Of a DNA stretch of 64,000 nt, positions 34,267 to 45,640 are shown in pieces (the first letter of the stretch is position 1; each line of letters begins with the position of its first letter). Location of the stretch: the NCBI GenBank assembly GCA_021018815.1, contig JAITYX010000134.1:668501-732500 (forward strand). The letters are read 5' to 3'. The DNA comes from Talinum fruticosum (lineage: Eukaryota; Streptophyta; Magnoliopsida; Caryophyllales; Talinaceae). The notes under the pieces are model-generated. The model did no database searches and was not told where the DNA came from. It was given only the letters and a program-made list of their open reading frames with translations. The translations under genes were made by a program, and so were the position numbers.

Positions 34267-36865
34267 TGTTAGGATAGGTGATAAAAATCAATGGAATAAA
34301 ATAAAATGAAAAAAAAAAACAAGGAAAGGTGAGCTATAGCTGCATGCCTAGGTGTAGGGGAAGAAAAATGTTACCAAAGCATTTACTCCATTTCCATTTG
34401 TCAATGGAGGATTTAAGGAGTTGGACTTCTTTTTTTTTGCTAGCATTTACACGGCTAAGGCTTGAGCATTTGCATCTTGCTCTCCTTAGTTTTCCTATAA
34501 ATTAGAAGGGGAGGCTAATGGAAAGGCAAGGGAAGTGCGAGACACATCATCGGGAAATCAAAAAATCACCGAGTGGAGTTTTAACTTGGTGGATTTAACA
34601 AGCTGGGATTTAGTTGCTGGGAAACACATCCGAGTAAGGGGTGTGGGAAGGATTTGTTTATAAGTATCTGGTAATTAGCACTTGTAAACAGGGAGAGTTG
34701 TTTGTAGATTGTCCTAAAATAGTGGAAATATAATTTTTCTCTCAAATTCCCTTCTTGTATCTATTTATTTATCTTATCGTGTTTTTATAATTTTCGGATT
34801 TTACACGCTTAAAAACCCAACAAGTGGTACCAGAGCGAGGTTGCGGCTGGGAAGGAGGGTTAGTAAGCGGTAAAAGGAGAAAATTGGTGTAATGAATACG
34901 GAAGATGGCATCGGTAAAAGGCTCGAGTATCTCCTTCGATCCTTTTGATGGCCTTGGTGATTTCACCTTGTGGCAACAACGGGTGAAAAGTTTGTTGACC
35001 CGAGAAGGGACAATCAACGCCTTAAAGGTGAAGTCTCGCGAACGGAAAAAATGATAGATGCAGAGTGGGTGACACTTAGGCAAGAGGATAAACCGGATAA
35101 GATGTCAAATGAAGAGTGGGAAGATTTGAAGGCTATGGCAGCAAGCACAATTTGTCTATGCCTTGCAAATAATACTCTTCGGGAGGTTCTTGGCTTGACG
35201 GATCCGGTGAAAATTTGGGACAAGTTGGAGAGTTGGTATAAATGCAAGTCGTTGACAAGTAGGTTGTATTTGAAGAAACGACCGTTTGGCCTCCACATGT
35301 CGGAAGCAGCAAGTTTCAATGAACATTTAGACGAGTTCAACTTGATCACAACAGAGTTGGCTTTTCTAGATGTAAAGATTGAAGAGGAGGATAAGGCATT
35401 GCTTATGTTATCTTCTCTTCCTTCGTCTTTTGATAATATCGTGACTACTCTTTTGTTCGGAAAAAAGACCCTAAAATTTGATGAGGTCGTTACTTCTTTG
35501 CTGATGAATGAGACTCAACGAAGTGGTAATGGATTATCAAATGAAGGTTAAGTGGCCGTGATTACAAAAGAAGCAAGTCGGGGACGAGGTCGGTCAAAAG
35601 AAAAGGAGGAAGGGTCCCAACGCTCAAGATCGAGTGCTCGAAAGTTCAAGTGTTACTACTTGTGATGCGAAAGGTCATATGAAAAGAGATTGTCCAGAAG
35701 AGGAAGAGAGAAACGAAAGATGAGAAGTCATCCGTGATTGTAGGAGTTGCGAAGGTTCAAACCAGGTTTAATGGAGGTGAAGTGTTTCTAGCAAGCTGCT
35801 GAAAGTCCGGACAAATCGGATTGGATCCTAGATTACGTCTGTTCATTTCACATGTGTTCGGTTAGAGAGCACTTTGATATCAAGCTTGCGAGGAGCAAGC
35901 TGTCAAGATGGCAAATGGTGCACGAAGCGAATTGCCGGTGTTGGAATGGTACGGATTTGCATGTTTGATGGGATTGTGCGGACGATAAGCGAGGTTAGAC
36001 ATGTGCCGGATCTAAAAGGAAATTTGATTTCTTTGGGGACATTGGATTTGAAAGGCTATCGGTATTCTTCTCATGGTGGAGTGTTGAAAGTCTCTAGAGG
36101 AGCTATGGTAGTTTTGAAGGGAGAAATGTTTGGAGGCTTGTACAAACTTGTACGGAATGTGCGGACGGGGAATTACAAGGAGAATATTTACAAGTGATTC
36201 AAGCGGAAGACAGGAAGCAAGAGTAACGTTTGTTTCTTCAACTCAAGGTGACAGGGACGTTAATGGATCGGGCGAGGTGGAGCTGCGTCGGTATTGATTT
36301 TTATCAAGGTGGAGATTATTAGGATAGGTGATAAAAATCTATGGAATAAAATAAAATGAAAAAAAAACAAGGAAAGGTGAGCTATAGCTGCATACCTAGG
36401 CGTAGGGGAAGAAAAATGTTACCAAAGCATTTACTCCATTTCCATTTGTCAATGGAGGATTTAAGGAGTTGGACTTTTTTTTGCTAGCATTTACACGGCT
36501 AAGGCTTGAGCATTTGCATCTTGCTCTCCTTAGTTTTCCTATAAATTAGAAGGGAGGCTTATGGAAAGGCAAGGGAAGTGTGAGACACATCACCGGGAAA
36601 TTAAAAAATCACCAAAGGGAGTTTTAACTTGGTGGATTTAGCAACTGGGATTTAGTTGCTAGGAAATACATCCAGGTAGGGGGTGTGGGAAGGATCTGTT
36701 TATAAGTGTCCGGTAATTAGCACTTGTAAACGAGGAGAGTTGTTTATAGATTGTCCTGAAATAGTGGAAATATAATTTTTCTCTCAAATTCCCTTCTTGT
36801 ATCAATTTATTTATTTTATCGTGTTCTTGATAATTTTCGGATTTTACACGCTTAAAAACCCAACA
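34267..36865 (+). mobile_element. Gag-only LTR retrotransposon (TR-GAG-like, copia type)
   Basis: A 2.6 kb element with LTRs of 556 bp (34267-34822) and 549 bp (36317-36865), starting TGTTAGGATAG (right copy TATTAGG) and ending AAACCCAACA. It has a perfect ACAAT target duplication (34262-34266, 36866-36870). A primer site TGGTACCAGAGC lies at 34825-34836, and a polypurine tract AAGGTGGAGA just before 36317. The 1.5 kb middle holds gag, a protease-site remnant and a GAG-pre-integrase piece, with no integrase core, RT or RNase H. It must have used enzymes of a relative. LTRs are very alike by eye, so the insertion is young, and it is the innermost element of the nest. Confidence 0.92.
34905..36197 (+). 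pseudogene. gag and pol N-terminal remnant of the gag-only element
   Basis: ATG at 34905 (MASVKGSSISFDPFDG). The first part, then, after a shift, the open frame 34970-35551 with a copia gag domain: LCLANNTLREVLGL (35154-35195), WDKLESWYKCKSLTSRLYLK (35218-35277). The zinc knuckle CX2CX4HX4C (KCYYLCDAKGHMKRDC-like, 35650-35697) has one extra T. A protease site shows as WILDYVCSFHMCS (35824-35862), where DSGCS is usual. Frame 35874-36197 has RHVPDLKGNLISLGTLDLKG, the region before GAG-pre-integrase. Confidence 0.82.
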
Positions 36866-36870
36866 ACAAT

Positions 36871-37410
36871 GGACAGTGATCAAAAATAGAAAATTCAATG
36901 TGAAGGCTGCCTATCTAGCATTACAGAACACAGGACAAGAGCAGGCTTGGCGGAAATTTGCATGGCACTAAATGATCCTACCAAATCATTCCATCTGCCT
37001 GTGGTTACTACTGAAGAGAAGACTATTAACTAGAGATTGAATTCAAGCATGGTTCCAGATTGACAGCAAAACCTGCACATTTCACCAGCATGAGGAAAGT
37101 ATAGACCATCTATTCTTCAAATGTAATTTTACTCGGGAAGTTCTGAATGGCCTTGTAAACCTTGGGCTTGGGACTGAATGGGGGCCAACATAGAATAATT
37201 GGTTTGCAAGCCACACAGTCAAAATTGGCTATCATTGCCCCACTTATTGCTGCAACAGTATACTACATTTGGCAAGAGAGAAATAAGAAGAGGAGCTTTC
37301 AAAACAAAAGCAGAACAGCAGAACAAATTGTGGATAAAATTAGGTGGAAGCTAAGATCTCATTTAATTGGTAAGAAGGGTATATACCGTGTGTGGGTAGA
37401 ACGAATATAA
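36871..37410 (+). pseudogene. LINE ORF2 C-terminal zinc-binding (zf-RVT) region
   Basis: Picks up the LINE after the gag-only element: WTVIKNRKFNVKAAYLAL (36872-36925), then ESIDHLFFKCNFTREV (37098-37142), the Cys/His region that ends plant LINE ORF2, then KIRWKLRSHLIG (37336-37371). Stops in frame. Confidence 0.8.
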
Positions 37411-37523
37411 TTGTATCCTTTGCGTATGCCCAAAATATCAGTGTAAAATTGATCAGTTAATAGTGAAAAGTACTTACTTTTTTCCAAAAAGTATTTTATT
37501 TCATTTCCTTTTCAACTCCATCA

Positions 37524-38169
37524 GTTAGAGAAACTCCTCTAATGCTAATTTTTTATAGACCTTCAATCCTTTCTAGCCACTCAACCATATCATCATCACC
37601 AAAGTCTTAATTTTTCGAGCAGTTTTCAATTTTCCAAACTTCAATCCCTTTATTTAGTTGAGGATATTAAACACTTATTATTTTTCCAAGGTGCTTATTG
37701 CTTGGTAATCGTTTGAATGATTCTATTAATATGCAATTCAACACCAGTAATATGTTGTTTTTACACCCCTTGGCTCACCAATTTAGATACACATTAAACT
37801 ATTCCCATGTGGCCAACCAGTAAATATATTTACTTTTATTTTCATTTTGTATTTTATAAAATATTTGTGTCAATAAGTTGAAAATTTCAATTCCTATAAT
37901 TTTTGGAAAATTGAAAAGATAATTTTATAATTATAAAATTAATTATAAATACAAACATCAATTTTGTAATTTTAATTAATATAAGTAGTAAATAATAGAG
38001 AGCTTAAATTAGTACAACTACACTAAAAGGAAATTACCAAATTGAAGTTCAACATTAAAAAAAACTACAATAGAAAATTCAACTTTAAAAAACTTACAAT
38101 ACAAAAGTTTTTCTAAAAAAAATACAATGTGAAAGTTTGACAAATAAAAAATTCAATAAGAAAATCACA
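37524..38169. other. AT-rich DNA, no gene seen
   Basis: Very AT-rich. A degenerate repeated phrase, 'aaaaaacttacaatacaaaag', recurs several times near 38045-38160. Probably the 3' flank of the Harbinger element. Confidence 0.5.
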
Positions 38170-38957
38170 TTTAAGGAATTACTTTGGCATTACCCACGAC
38201 TTTGCCATGTCATATTTCACTTCCATACTTTTTCAACCAAGTATGCCTAGAGGCATGCATGTGTTCCAAAGTTTTGAACTTCCATTGATCTTGCTAAGTA
38301 TGTTGTATAGCACGGATGATGCTCACATCGAACATTAAGATCATGAGTACTACCCTCTACTTGCTCATATTCAAAAGAAAGGTTGTATGTATCTCACTCG
38401 TCCTCAACGATCATGTTATGTATTATACATGCTTCTATTATATCCCACATCACTTGCTCTTTCATGTACCGAGCGGGGTCGCGTACAATGGGAAAGCGAA
38501 GCTTGTAGCACTCTAAAGGCTCGCTCAATATCCTTCCTAATAGAATGTATGCCATTTCATATTCATGATTATTGATTACATACTCACATTTGGTAGCCTA
38601 ATCTTTATACAACTCTTGGAAATGCTAGTACGCTTAACGATGTTGATGTCATTTAAATTTCCTATCAAGCCGAAGAAGGCATGCCATATCCAAAGATCAT
38701 ATGAAGCAACCACTTCAAGAATGATGCTTTAATGCTATAAAGTCTTTTAGAAAATGATGCTTTCCAACCCGCCGAACAATTCTTCCATTCCTAATGCATA
38801 TAACCAATACAATCTAACATAGCGGGGAAAATCATGAGCATCAACCACAGCCAATAGACGATCAACATCGACATGGGTTGATTTTCTTAAAAACTCTTCC
38901 CTGAATACAGCAATGACTCCTTTAGAAAAATTTTCGAACATTACAATGATGTACTTT
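38170..38957 (-). pseudogene. PIF/Harbinger transposase (Plant_tran), C-terminal fragment
   Basis: Minus-strand translation: FSKGVIAVFREEFLRKSTH (38932-38876), VVDAHDFPRY, a frameshifted region that matches the DCMHWEWKNCP box (38820-38780), then EVVASYDLWIWHAFFGLIGN (38713-38655) with the second catalytic Asp, and weaker matches to about 38200. This is the family of plant DDE nucleases called ALP1/HARBI1-like (PF04827). It joins the N-terminal half at 49489-50000: with the LTR and one target copy removed, ...SES and TS... meet within the conserved stretch before FSKGVIAVF. The copy is dead. Confidence 0.88.
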
Positions 38958-39973
38958 TATAGACACCTAAAACGTGTGATCCTTATCTCTTTTATTTATG
39001 TATTTTATTTTATCGCCCGATGATGAAATCCCGATCCTGTTTGTGCATTTGGATCATGGACGGTATTTGATTGGTGTGACGGAAGCCGATAAACTACAAA
39101 AACCCTTTAGCACCCAAAAAAATAACCTTTTGCCTTGGGTCGATCCGAAAATCCACTCCTTTTGGAGAGTCCAAGCCCGAGTCAACTCTCCGGAGTCAAA
39201 GGTGGCCAGCACCGCGTACCGGGCCTTGTGGCACTTAAAACAAAGCATTTCGTTATCGGTATCCAATGAAGACACATAAATAAAATCACCCGTATGACGT
39301 CTTCGAGGCCGGCGCCGCATTTCATGTCCGAGAATCACTAAAACGATGCGTTTTGCTCCGGGTATCCAAGCCGAGACACGGAGTTTGCTTTTACAAAACG
39401 ACGTAGCTTATGTGCGGCGCCGCGCACAAAGCCTAACCGACCCAAACGCTGCATTTTGCCTCGAGTTTACCCGAGTCGAAGGACTATAAAACACCGTTTA
39501 GGTCCGGCGTTGCGCATCACACCTTGATTCTCGGGATCCGGTTTAATCTTGATTTTGATCCGATTTTTGTGATTTCCTCAGCTGTTTTTGCTCATTTTGG
39601 ACGGCTTCGTAAGTTGTAACACTAGGTCATTTGTGACCTAATCACTCCCTATAAATAGAGAGCTTAGGCTCGATTTGAATAAAGCTTTTCTTATGCATTA
39701 TCTTTGCGAAGTCCGATTAAGAGTTATTGAATATTTCCTTATTGTGATCTCTTGCTCTCCCTTCAGCTAATCCTCCCTACACATAAGTCACACATCTTCC
39801 TACCTACCTTAAAAAACTTCTTAAAAGTCCCTTTCAATTCACCATTATCGCACTTTCGGATCTAGTTCAAAGATCCATATCGGTAGGTGGGCCAACTTGA
39901 GGGGGCCAAATCGACCTTTAAGCCATAGTTTATTTAATTTTATTTATTATTTTTAGTATTATGGAGAAATATG
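38958..39973 (+). mobile_element. Solo Tat-type gypsy LTR (G2), left half
   Basis: Starts TATAGACACC (TGTAGACACC decayed). The TATA box TATAAATAG is at 39650-39658. It stops at 39973 where SIRE copy B begins, and resumes at 48580. With the right half it makes 1.92 kb, the normal LTR length. The flanks of the whole LTR, ACTTT (38953-38957) and GCTTT (49489-49493), agree at 4 of 5 bases as a target duplication inside the Harbinger transposase. Confidence 0.88.
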
Positions 39974-40414
39974 TGAAGGTTTGCTCTTGGAGAGTTTAAG
40001 TCATCCTAGAGGGGGTGAATCGGGTGATGAAGAAAATTAAACAATTTTTACACCAACACAAACCAAAAGCGATTCCGAGTCTAGATTGGACTTAGAAAAA
40101 CAATAACACGAGATATATGTGGAAACCCTCCTAGGGCGAGAAAACCACGGAAAGTGCTAATCCAAGCACCAACTCAAATCCATTATTTTGAATCCACAAA
40201 TTACAAAGGACTGGCTCGACCAAAATTGCTCCCTTAAACAATTCCTTACAATGTTTTCCTAGACTTAGAAGTTCTCTTATCTTATCTAGTACTTCTTGAC
40301 CGAGGTAACCTTTATAATCGGGGACAACTCAGTTGTGTTAGCACTTACGGCTCGGTCAAGGGACTTACTAAGAAAGTAAGAGAAGTATGTAATCAATTAC
40401 AAGACTTTCTTTAC
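39974..40414 (-). repeat. SIRE copy B 3' LTR, remnant
   Basis: Plus strand reads TGAAGGTTTGCTCTTGG, the complement of the LTR end, and stays collinear with 47312-47755 up to about 40414 ('caagactttctttaca'), where it switches to unrelated sequence. Confidence 0.85.
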
Positions 40415-40936
40415 ATTTGTTCTTAGAATAGAGTCTTGCATCCATCTTCTTTGCACGAGTCAAACTCTTAAAAACACAAAACTTAATAACAAAGCACCCT
40501 ACAAGGAATTATTCAAACAAGTAGCATCAAGCGTCAAGCAACATCAAGCATCATATCGGCATCGGAGAGGTCACCAGCACCGCTACCTTCAAAGGGAATC
40601 TCCATTGAAGCTCACCAACTCTCCAATATTCGAAAAAGCTAGACACAAGCACCTAAGAAGAACATGGGGGCTTACAATTAAATGGATCATATCAATCCAG
40701 GAATACTTAGAAGGAGACACAAATCTTCTACCATGTAGACAAAAGGAGCTATTAGCACATAAACTAAAAGCTCAAATTTAGAATGAGGCACATCACCTTG
40801 TGAAACATTATATTTTCGAGCAAGTAGACTTCGGGTAATCCAATGACCAAGTCTAAGTAGGTCATCTAACGACCAAGTCTAAGCAAACATTTCTACATAA
40901 AGATAAGCCTCCATTCTATTCCGACGAAAGTGGATA

Positions 40937-41305
40937 GAAGTCGAGCTTTAAACCAAAAGTGGTCAAAGTTCGGACACAATTCCGTCGAGCTTCGGACCCA
41001 ACAGCGGTCAAGGATCAAACACAACTTAGTTAAGCTTCACGCCCGGCAGTGGTCAAGGTTTAGACACAACTCGGTCAAGCTTCGGGCCTAGCAGCGGTTA
41101 AGGTTCGGACACAACTCGGTCGACCTTCGAGCCCGACAGCGAGTCAAGGTTTAGACACAACTCGGTCGAGCTTCGGGCCCAGCGGTGGTCAAGGTTCGGA
41201 CATAACTCAATCGAGCTTCGGGCCCAATAGCGGTCAAGGTTCGGACACATTTCATTCGAGCTTCGAGCCCAGCGGCGGTCAAGGTTCGAGATACCACACT
41301 AAGAC
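40937..41305 (+). repeat. 45-bp minisatellite, about eight units
   Basis: Unit close to TCGGTCGAGCTTCGGGCCCA + GCGGTGGTCAAGGTTCGGAC + ACAAC. Units differ at several positions, so the array is not recent. It lies in the 3' untranslated part of G3 and is absent from the matching place in G1. Confidence 0.88.
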
Positions 41306-41811
41306 TTCAAGACCACTCCATGGCCAAGTCAAGGAACCACATTTGAAACATGATCTAATTACAAATTATCTTCGAGTAACACTTAAAACTATTTCCATTC
41401 GATTATTAGCTAACAAAGCTGTTAGTACAGAAAATTTCAGCCAAGCTTCCCCAACGGTAAAGGTTAAGATGCCCTTAACCAAATCCCTAGTGGTCCAGTT
41501 TAGGCACCCTAGCTGGACTTCGGACTTTGCTACCCGAGTTAAGTTTAAGCTCCCGCCAAGCTTTAGACTAAGCACATGGTCAATTTTGAGTACACCAATC
41601 CGAACTTCGGGTCTTGAAGCGGCCAAGTTCCGGAATCAACAAGCCCGGACTTCGGACTCTGCTAGTTAAGTTCGGGCCCATGTCGAGTTCGGGTCAAAGA
41701 TCAATGCACATCAATCCAATTAGGTTCGAAGCAACGCCGATGTCGGGTAAGTACCATTTAGTGTCTACTTTGACCTTCGTCTTTCGGACTCGAGTCAAAG
41801 TAAGGGCTAAC

Positions 41812-43634
41812 TATAGACACCTACAAAGTGTCATCCTTTTCTATGTTATTTATTTGTTGGCCCGATGATCACAATCTCGCGTCCTGTTTATGGACTTGGA
41901 TCTCGGACTGCGATCGATCGGTGCAACAAAAGCCGATAAACCACAATGAATCCCTAGCACCTCTTAGATAACATTTTGCCTTGGGTTGGTCCACAAATCC
42001 TCCTTTCTTTCGGACCGTCCAAGAGCCAAGCCGAGCCCTTAGAGATTATGGAGTCCTGTGTGCCCGAGAAATTCCAAGTACATGAGGCTAGAAGCTTTCC
42101 CCTCTAAATAACGTCGTGGCCGGCGCTCGCCTTTTAGAAGCACGGTGGAACGCTGCATTTTGAGCTTAGAGAGTCCGTGGAGGCACCACTAGGGCACAAA
42201 ACCCTAGGAGGGTCCGGTTGTTTGGCTTCCGCCTCCTCCTTTTTAATCGGTTTTATCCAGTTTTATCATCTTCGATGTGGTTCTATCTCTTAAGGAATGG
42301 CGCGGTTTTTATTTCAGCTATTTGGATGGGCTGATAAGAGGCAAACTCTACGTCATTTGTCATCTAGGTCCTCTTCTATAAACAGAGAGCCTTGGCTCTC
42401 ATTCCCTCACGGCTTCCTGCCTTAGCATCATGTTCGTTGAAACTCGCCTAAGAACTACTTGAATAGTCTCTTTGGTATTCCGATCTCTTGGTCCCTTTTC
42501 AGCCAATTCCTTCTCTTCTTCTATCATACTCCCTACATGCGATCCTTAAAATCCATCCGTCACACATCTACCTACCTATTTCCACAAAAACTCACAAAAG
42601 CCCCTTTCAATTCACCACCGTCGTATCGGGAGATTGAGATCCGAGATCCAGATTAGCAGGTGGGACAACATGAGAGCACAGATCCGGTTTCAAAATGGTT
42701 TACTTGTATTTATGCTTTCTTTGATTGCTTTCTATTTTGTGGATTTGAGATGTATCGATTTTAATTTCTCCCCGATCGATGTAATCTATTTTATTTCTTG
42801 CTTTTCTTTTCTTTTCACTTTTACTTTCTTCACCGCTTTCTTTACTTTCCGCCTTTATCGTTTTCCTTAGTTATGTTTTGGTTTCTTTAGTTCTTTTTCA
42901 CATGTTGTCGCTTGCTTGCTTGTGTTGCAGTATTTTAACTCACTACTCAAAGTAGTAATGGTCGTCTTAGATCGTGGTGGAACGAAAGGGTTTGTCCTTA
43001 CGTTTCGTACCCTCACCCCCAAATCCAATTCTTAGTTTTAAGACTGATGGAGTCATGTTTAGCCTTTTCTTGTCTTAGTTTTCCCATACTAAGATTGGAA
43101 GAGAAAATTTTACTTTTTGTTTTTGTTAGTTTTTCTTTCCTAGAAGCCGACAAGCGACTCCCTTTTATTTATTTCTTCTAAATCTGCATCCCGATTGTTT
43201 TCTGATTTGTAACATAAAAAAGATTTAAGGTTTTGGATCTACCAACCACGGTAGAGGCCGAGGCTGACCACTGTGGGCCGCCTGTGCCTAGTGGTCGGCA
43301 CGCGAGGCTTCAATCCAGATTGGTGTTTTAACATTGATCCGCCTTAAAGCCTCTCGGCAGAACCCTAACCCTAATCCTATTTATCCTTAATTAGTAAACA
43401 ATATCTCGGGACTTCTTAAAATAATTCCCAAAATAAAAAGGTTAACAAAACCGCCATTCAACTTTGTTTAATTAGTTTTAAATTAGATTTAATAAAATTT
43501 GTAAATCTTAATAAAAAATTCATCCCCACATGCCAAAATCGACATTCGAAATCATCTTAAAAAATAATCTTTAAAAAAGAGACCCGACACAAATGGGGAA
43601 GCTCGGCGGGCCCTAGCTGGTCGTGGTTCCTACA
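41812..43634 (+). repeat. G3 3' LTR
   Basis: 1823 bp, TATAGACACC to GGTTCCTACA, with TATAAACAG at 42377-42385. It keeps the 'GGTGGAACGAAAGGG' and 'CATACTAAGATTGGAAGAG' landmarks of the family. Confidence 0.9.
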
Positions 43635-44269
43635 GGAGGTTGCTCAACATAACTTCTTCTTGAATGAAACCATTTAGAAAAGCACATTTGACATCCATTT
43701 GATAAAACTTAATATTCATGCTAGATATAAATGGTAACAGGATTACGATCTCCTCAATCCTCGCAACAGTGTAAAGGTTTCCCCATAATCAATCCCTTCC
43801 TCTTGATTGTAACCCTGAGCAACAAGTCTAGCCTTATTTTTGACTACCAACCCTTCATCATCCAGTTTTCTCTTGAAAACCCATTTGGTTTGTATGACTA
43901 GGTGGTTAGAAGGTCGTTTGGTCAAAGTCCGGACTTGGTTTCTTTCAAATTGATTAAGCTCTTCTTGCATGGTTGTTACCTATTCAGGTTCATTTAGGGC
44001 CTCTAGTGCAATTTTGGGTTCCGTTAATGATATGAATGCGAGAAGATGCACATAGCTTATGCAAAGAAGATCGAGTTCTTACCAACTATTGATGTCAAAA
44101 AGTATAATTTTTAGGTGGGTGACTTGGATGCATATTTGAAAGCTTTACCTGTTGTCCGATTTACTAAGTTTGTTGGTTAAACGAGCTTAATCTACGATTG
44201 GTTGATCATGCTGAGTCTCTGCATTGACTTTTTCGCAGCGATTCGAGCTGGCTCTTGAGCTTGTTTAGT
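43635..44269 (-). pseudogene. SIRE copy B reverse transcriptase, N-terminal fragment
   Basis: Minus strand: MQEELNQFERNQVRTLTKRP (43970-43911), TKWVFKRKLDDEGLVVKNKA, QEEGIDYGETFT (43800-43765), then DVKCAFLNGFIQEEV (43695-43650). It is cut by the G3 LTR end at 43634, so the YVDD box is lost. The 44100-44269 part is the decayed integrase-RT linker. Confidence 0.85.
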
Positions 44270-45640
44270 CCGAGTTATAACATTCTCGGTTGCTCCATTC
44301 TAAGTTGTTCTTGAAAACCCATTTGGTTAAGCTTGAGATCTAAGTATGTGGACTCACTTATCCTGCCAAGATCAATCTCATCAAAGAGAACGTGGATACT
44401 TTCTTCCACTTTGTTAGTTCTCTTGTTAAAAACACGATAAGCTTTGCGATGAGATGAGTAACCCGAAATATACATTCATCCGACCTAGCATCAAACTTAG
44501 TTAGATGCTCCTTACCATTGTTGTGAACATAACATTTACACCCAAATGGTCTTAAGTAGGAGATGTTGGGTTACTTTCCCTTGTATAGCTCGTAGGGAGT
44601 CTTCGTATAGATGGGTATGATGAGGCATCCGTTGAGTGTGTAATTTGCTTTGTGTTGACTACCTCAACCCAAAAATAGTAAGGTAGATCATTTTCAATTA
44701 TCATAGTCCTTCCTATTTCTTCAAGAGTTTTGTTCTTTGTATCCACTACTCCATTTTGTTGAGGAGTTCTTGGTGCAGAGAAGTTGTAGGAGATGTCATT
44801 CTTGTCACGAAGCCTGCAAATTCTAAGTAGTCAAACTCCCTTCCATTGTTAGTTTGAATCCTCCCGATCCGAGTCCGAGACTCCAGTTGAATTTTTCTAC
44901 AAATCTTAGTGAACTCTTTGAAGGCTTCATTCTTGTTCTTGAGAAAACACACCTAGGTAAATCGTGAGAAATCATTAACAATGACAAGTACATATGATTT
45001 ACCTCGAAGGCCTTTTATAGGAATTTCACCACAAAAATCCTTATAAACCAATTCAACCACTTTAGATGTAGACACAACTTTGAGTGGTTTGAAAGATGAT
45101 TTGACTTGCTTTCCTTTTGTGCATGCTTCACAGATTTTATGTTTCTTAAATGCACGGTTAGGTAATCCCCTAACCAATTCATGAGATGCAAGTTTCTTAA
45201 TGGTATGCCTGCTAATATGACCTAGTCTATGATGCCAAGTCCACGAATCATCATTCAAAGATGCTTTTAAACAAGATAAATTCTGACTTGAATGCGAGAG
45301 AGGGATAGTATAGGTGTTACCTGACCTTAGATTTGAGAGCTTAGTCTCCTTGGGGACTGCATAAGAAATGTAGCAGTTGGTCCGAGTGAACCTTATCTCT
45401 TGGTCTTTGGCACATAGCTAAGAAATGCTTGAAGAGATTGTATTTTAACCCTTTGACAATGGACTAAATGAGTTGTTTCCTTCACCAATTTTGCCAATCC
45501 CTACTATCTTGCCGTTGCTATTGTCTCCAAATGTGACTTTTCCTCCTTTCAAAATTTTTAACTCACAAAAGAGTCTTGAATCTCTTAACATGTGGCGTGA
45601 GCAACCATCGTGTCTCCTTCTTTTGAAAATATTTTCTTAC
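44270..45640 (-). pseudogene. SIRE copy B protease remnant and integrase
   Basis: Minus strand: a protease end near 45600, GAG-pre-integrase WTWHHRLGHISRHTIKKLAS (45243-45184), CEACTKGKQ, then integrase with DFCGEIPIKGLRGKSY (about 45035-44990), FLKNKNEAFKEF, QTNNGREFDYLEF, and GYSSHKKAYRVFNKRTNKVE at 44463-44404. The second catalytic Asp (usually RTDNG/RTDHG) is Asn in QTNNG. Stops at several places. Confidence 0.87.

Larger units (their letters stand above)
32535..37484 (+). mobile_element. LINE retrotransposon, 5'-truncated, interrupted by a gag-only LTR element
   Basis: Bounded by a perfect 19-bp target duplication, CAAAAAGTATTTTATTTCA, at 32516-32534 and 37485-37503, which lies inside the TRIM 5' LTR. 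It keeps the RT and C-terminal part of ORF2 only. Its own length is about 2.35 kb after removing the insertion at 34267-36870. There is no clear poly(A); the 3' end is 'ACTTACTTTTTTC'. Confidence 0.88.
31742..37523 (-). mobile_element. TRIM element (miniature LTR retrotransposon), minus strand, interrupted by a LINE
   Basis: Without the LINE it is about 0.83 kb. The 3' LTR is 31742-32047 (306 bp). The polypurine tract on the minus strand, GGGCCGGGGAGGGGGG, lies at 32048-32064. A non-coding middle of about 230 bp ends in a primer-binding site TGGTATCAGAGC at 32275-32264. The 5' LTR is 32279-32534 plus 37485-37523. The LTRs share the run AAAACTAAC...CAATTTTATT and AAAATAAAACAACATTAA and both end (minus-strand start) TGATG. 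There are no domains; it depends on proteins of other elements, as TRIMs do. Confidence 0.75.
40416..43634 (+). mobile_element. Tat-type gypsy fragment G3 with 3' LTR
   Basis: 5'-truncated. A weak pol piece near 40660-40830 (WIISIQEYLEGD..LLP) resembles the RNase H-integrase linker of Tat elements. Then follow the 45-bp minisatellite, a polypurine tract (AAAGTAAGGGCTAAC, 41797-41811) and the 3' LTR 41812-43634, which starts TATAGACACC and ends GTGGTTCCTACA. It lies next to the broken RT of SIRE copy B. No target duplication found. Confidence 0.75.

Noticed and set aside
39054..39338. Open frames inside gypsy LTRs (also 18009-18305, 18539-18787, 41343-41669)
   Set aside because: They lie in LTR or minisatellite DNA, and the corresponding frames are not kept in other LTR copies.
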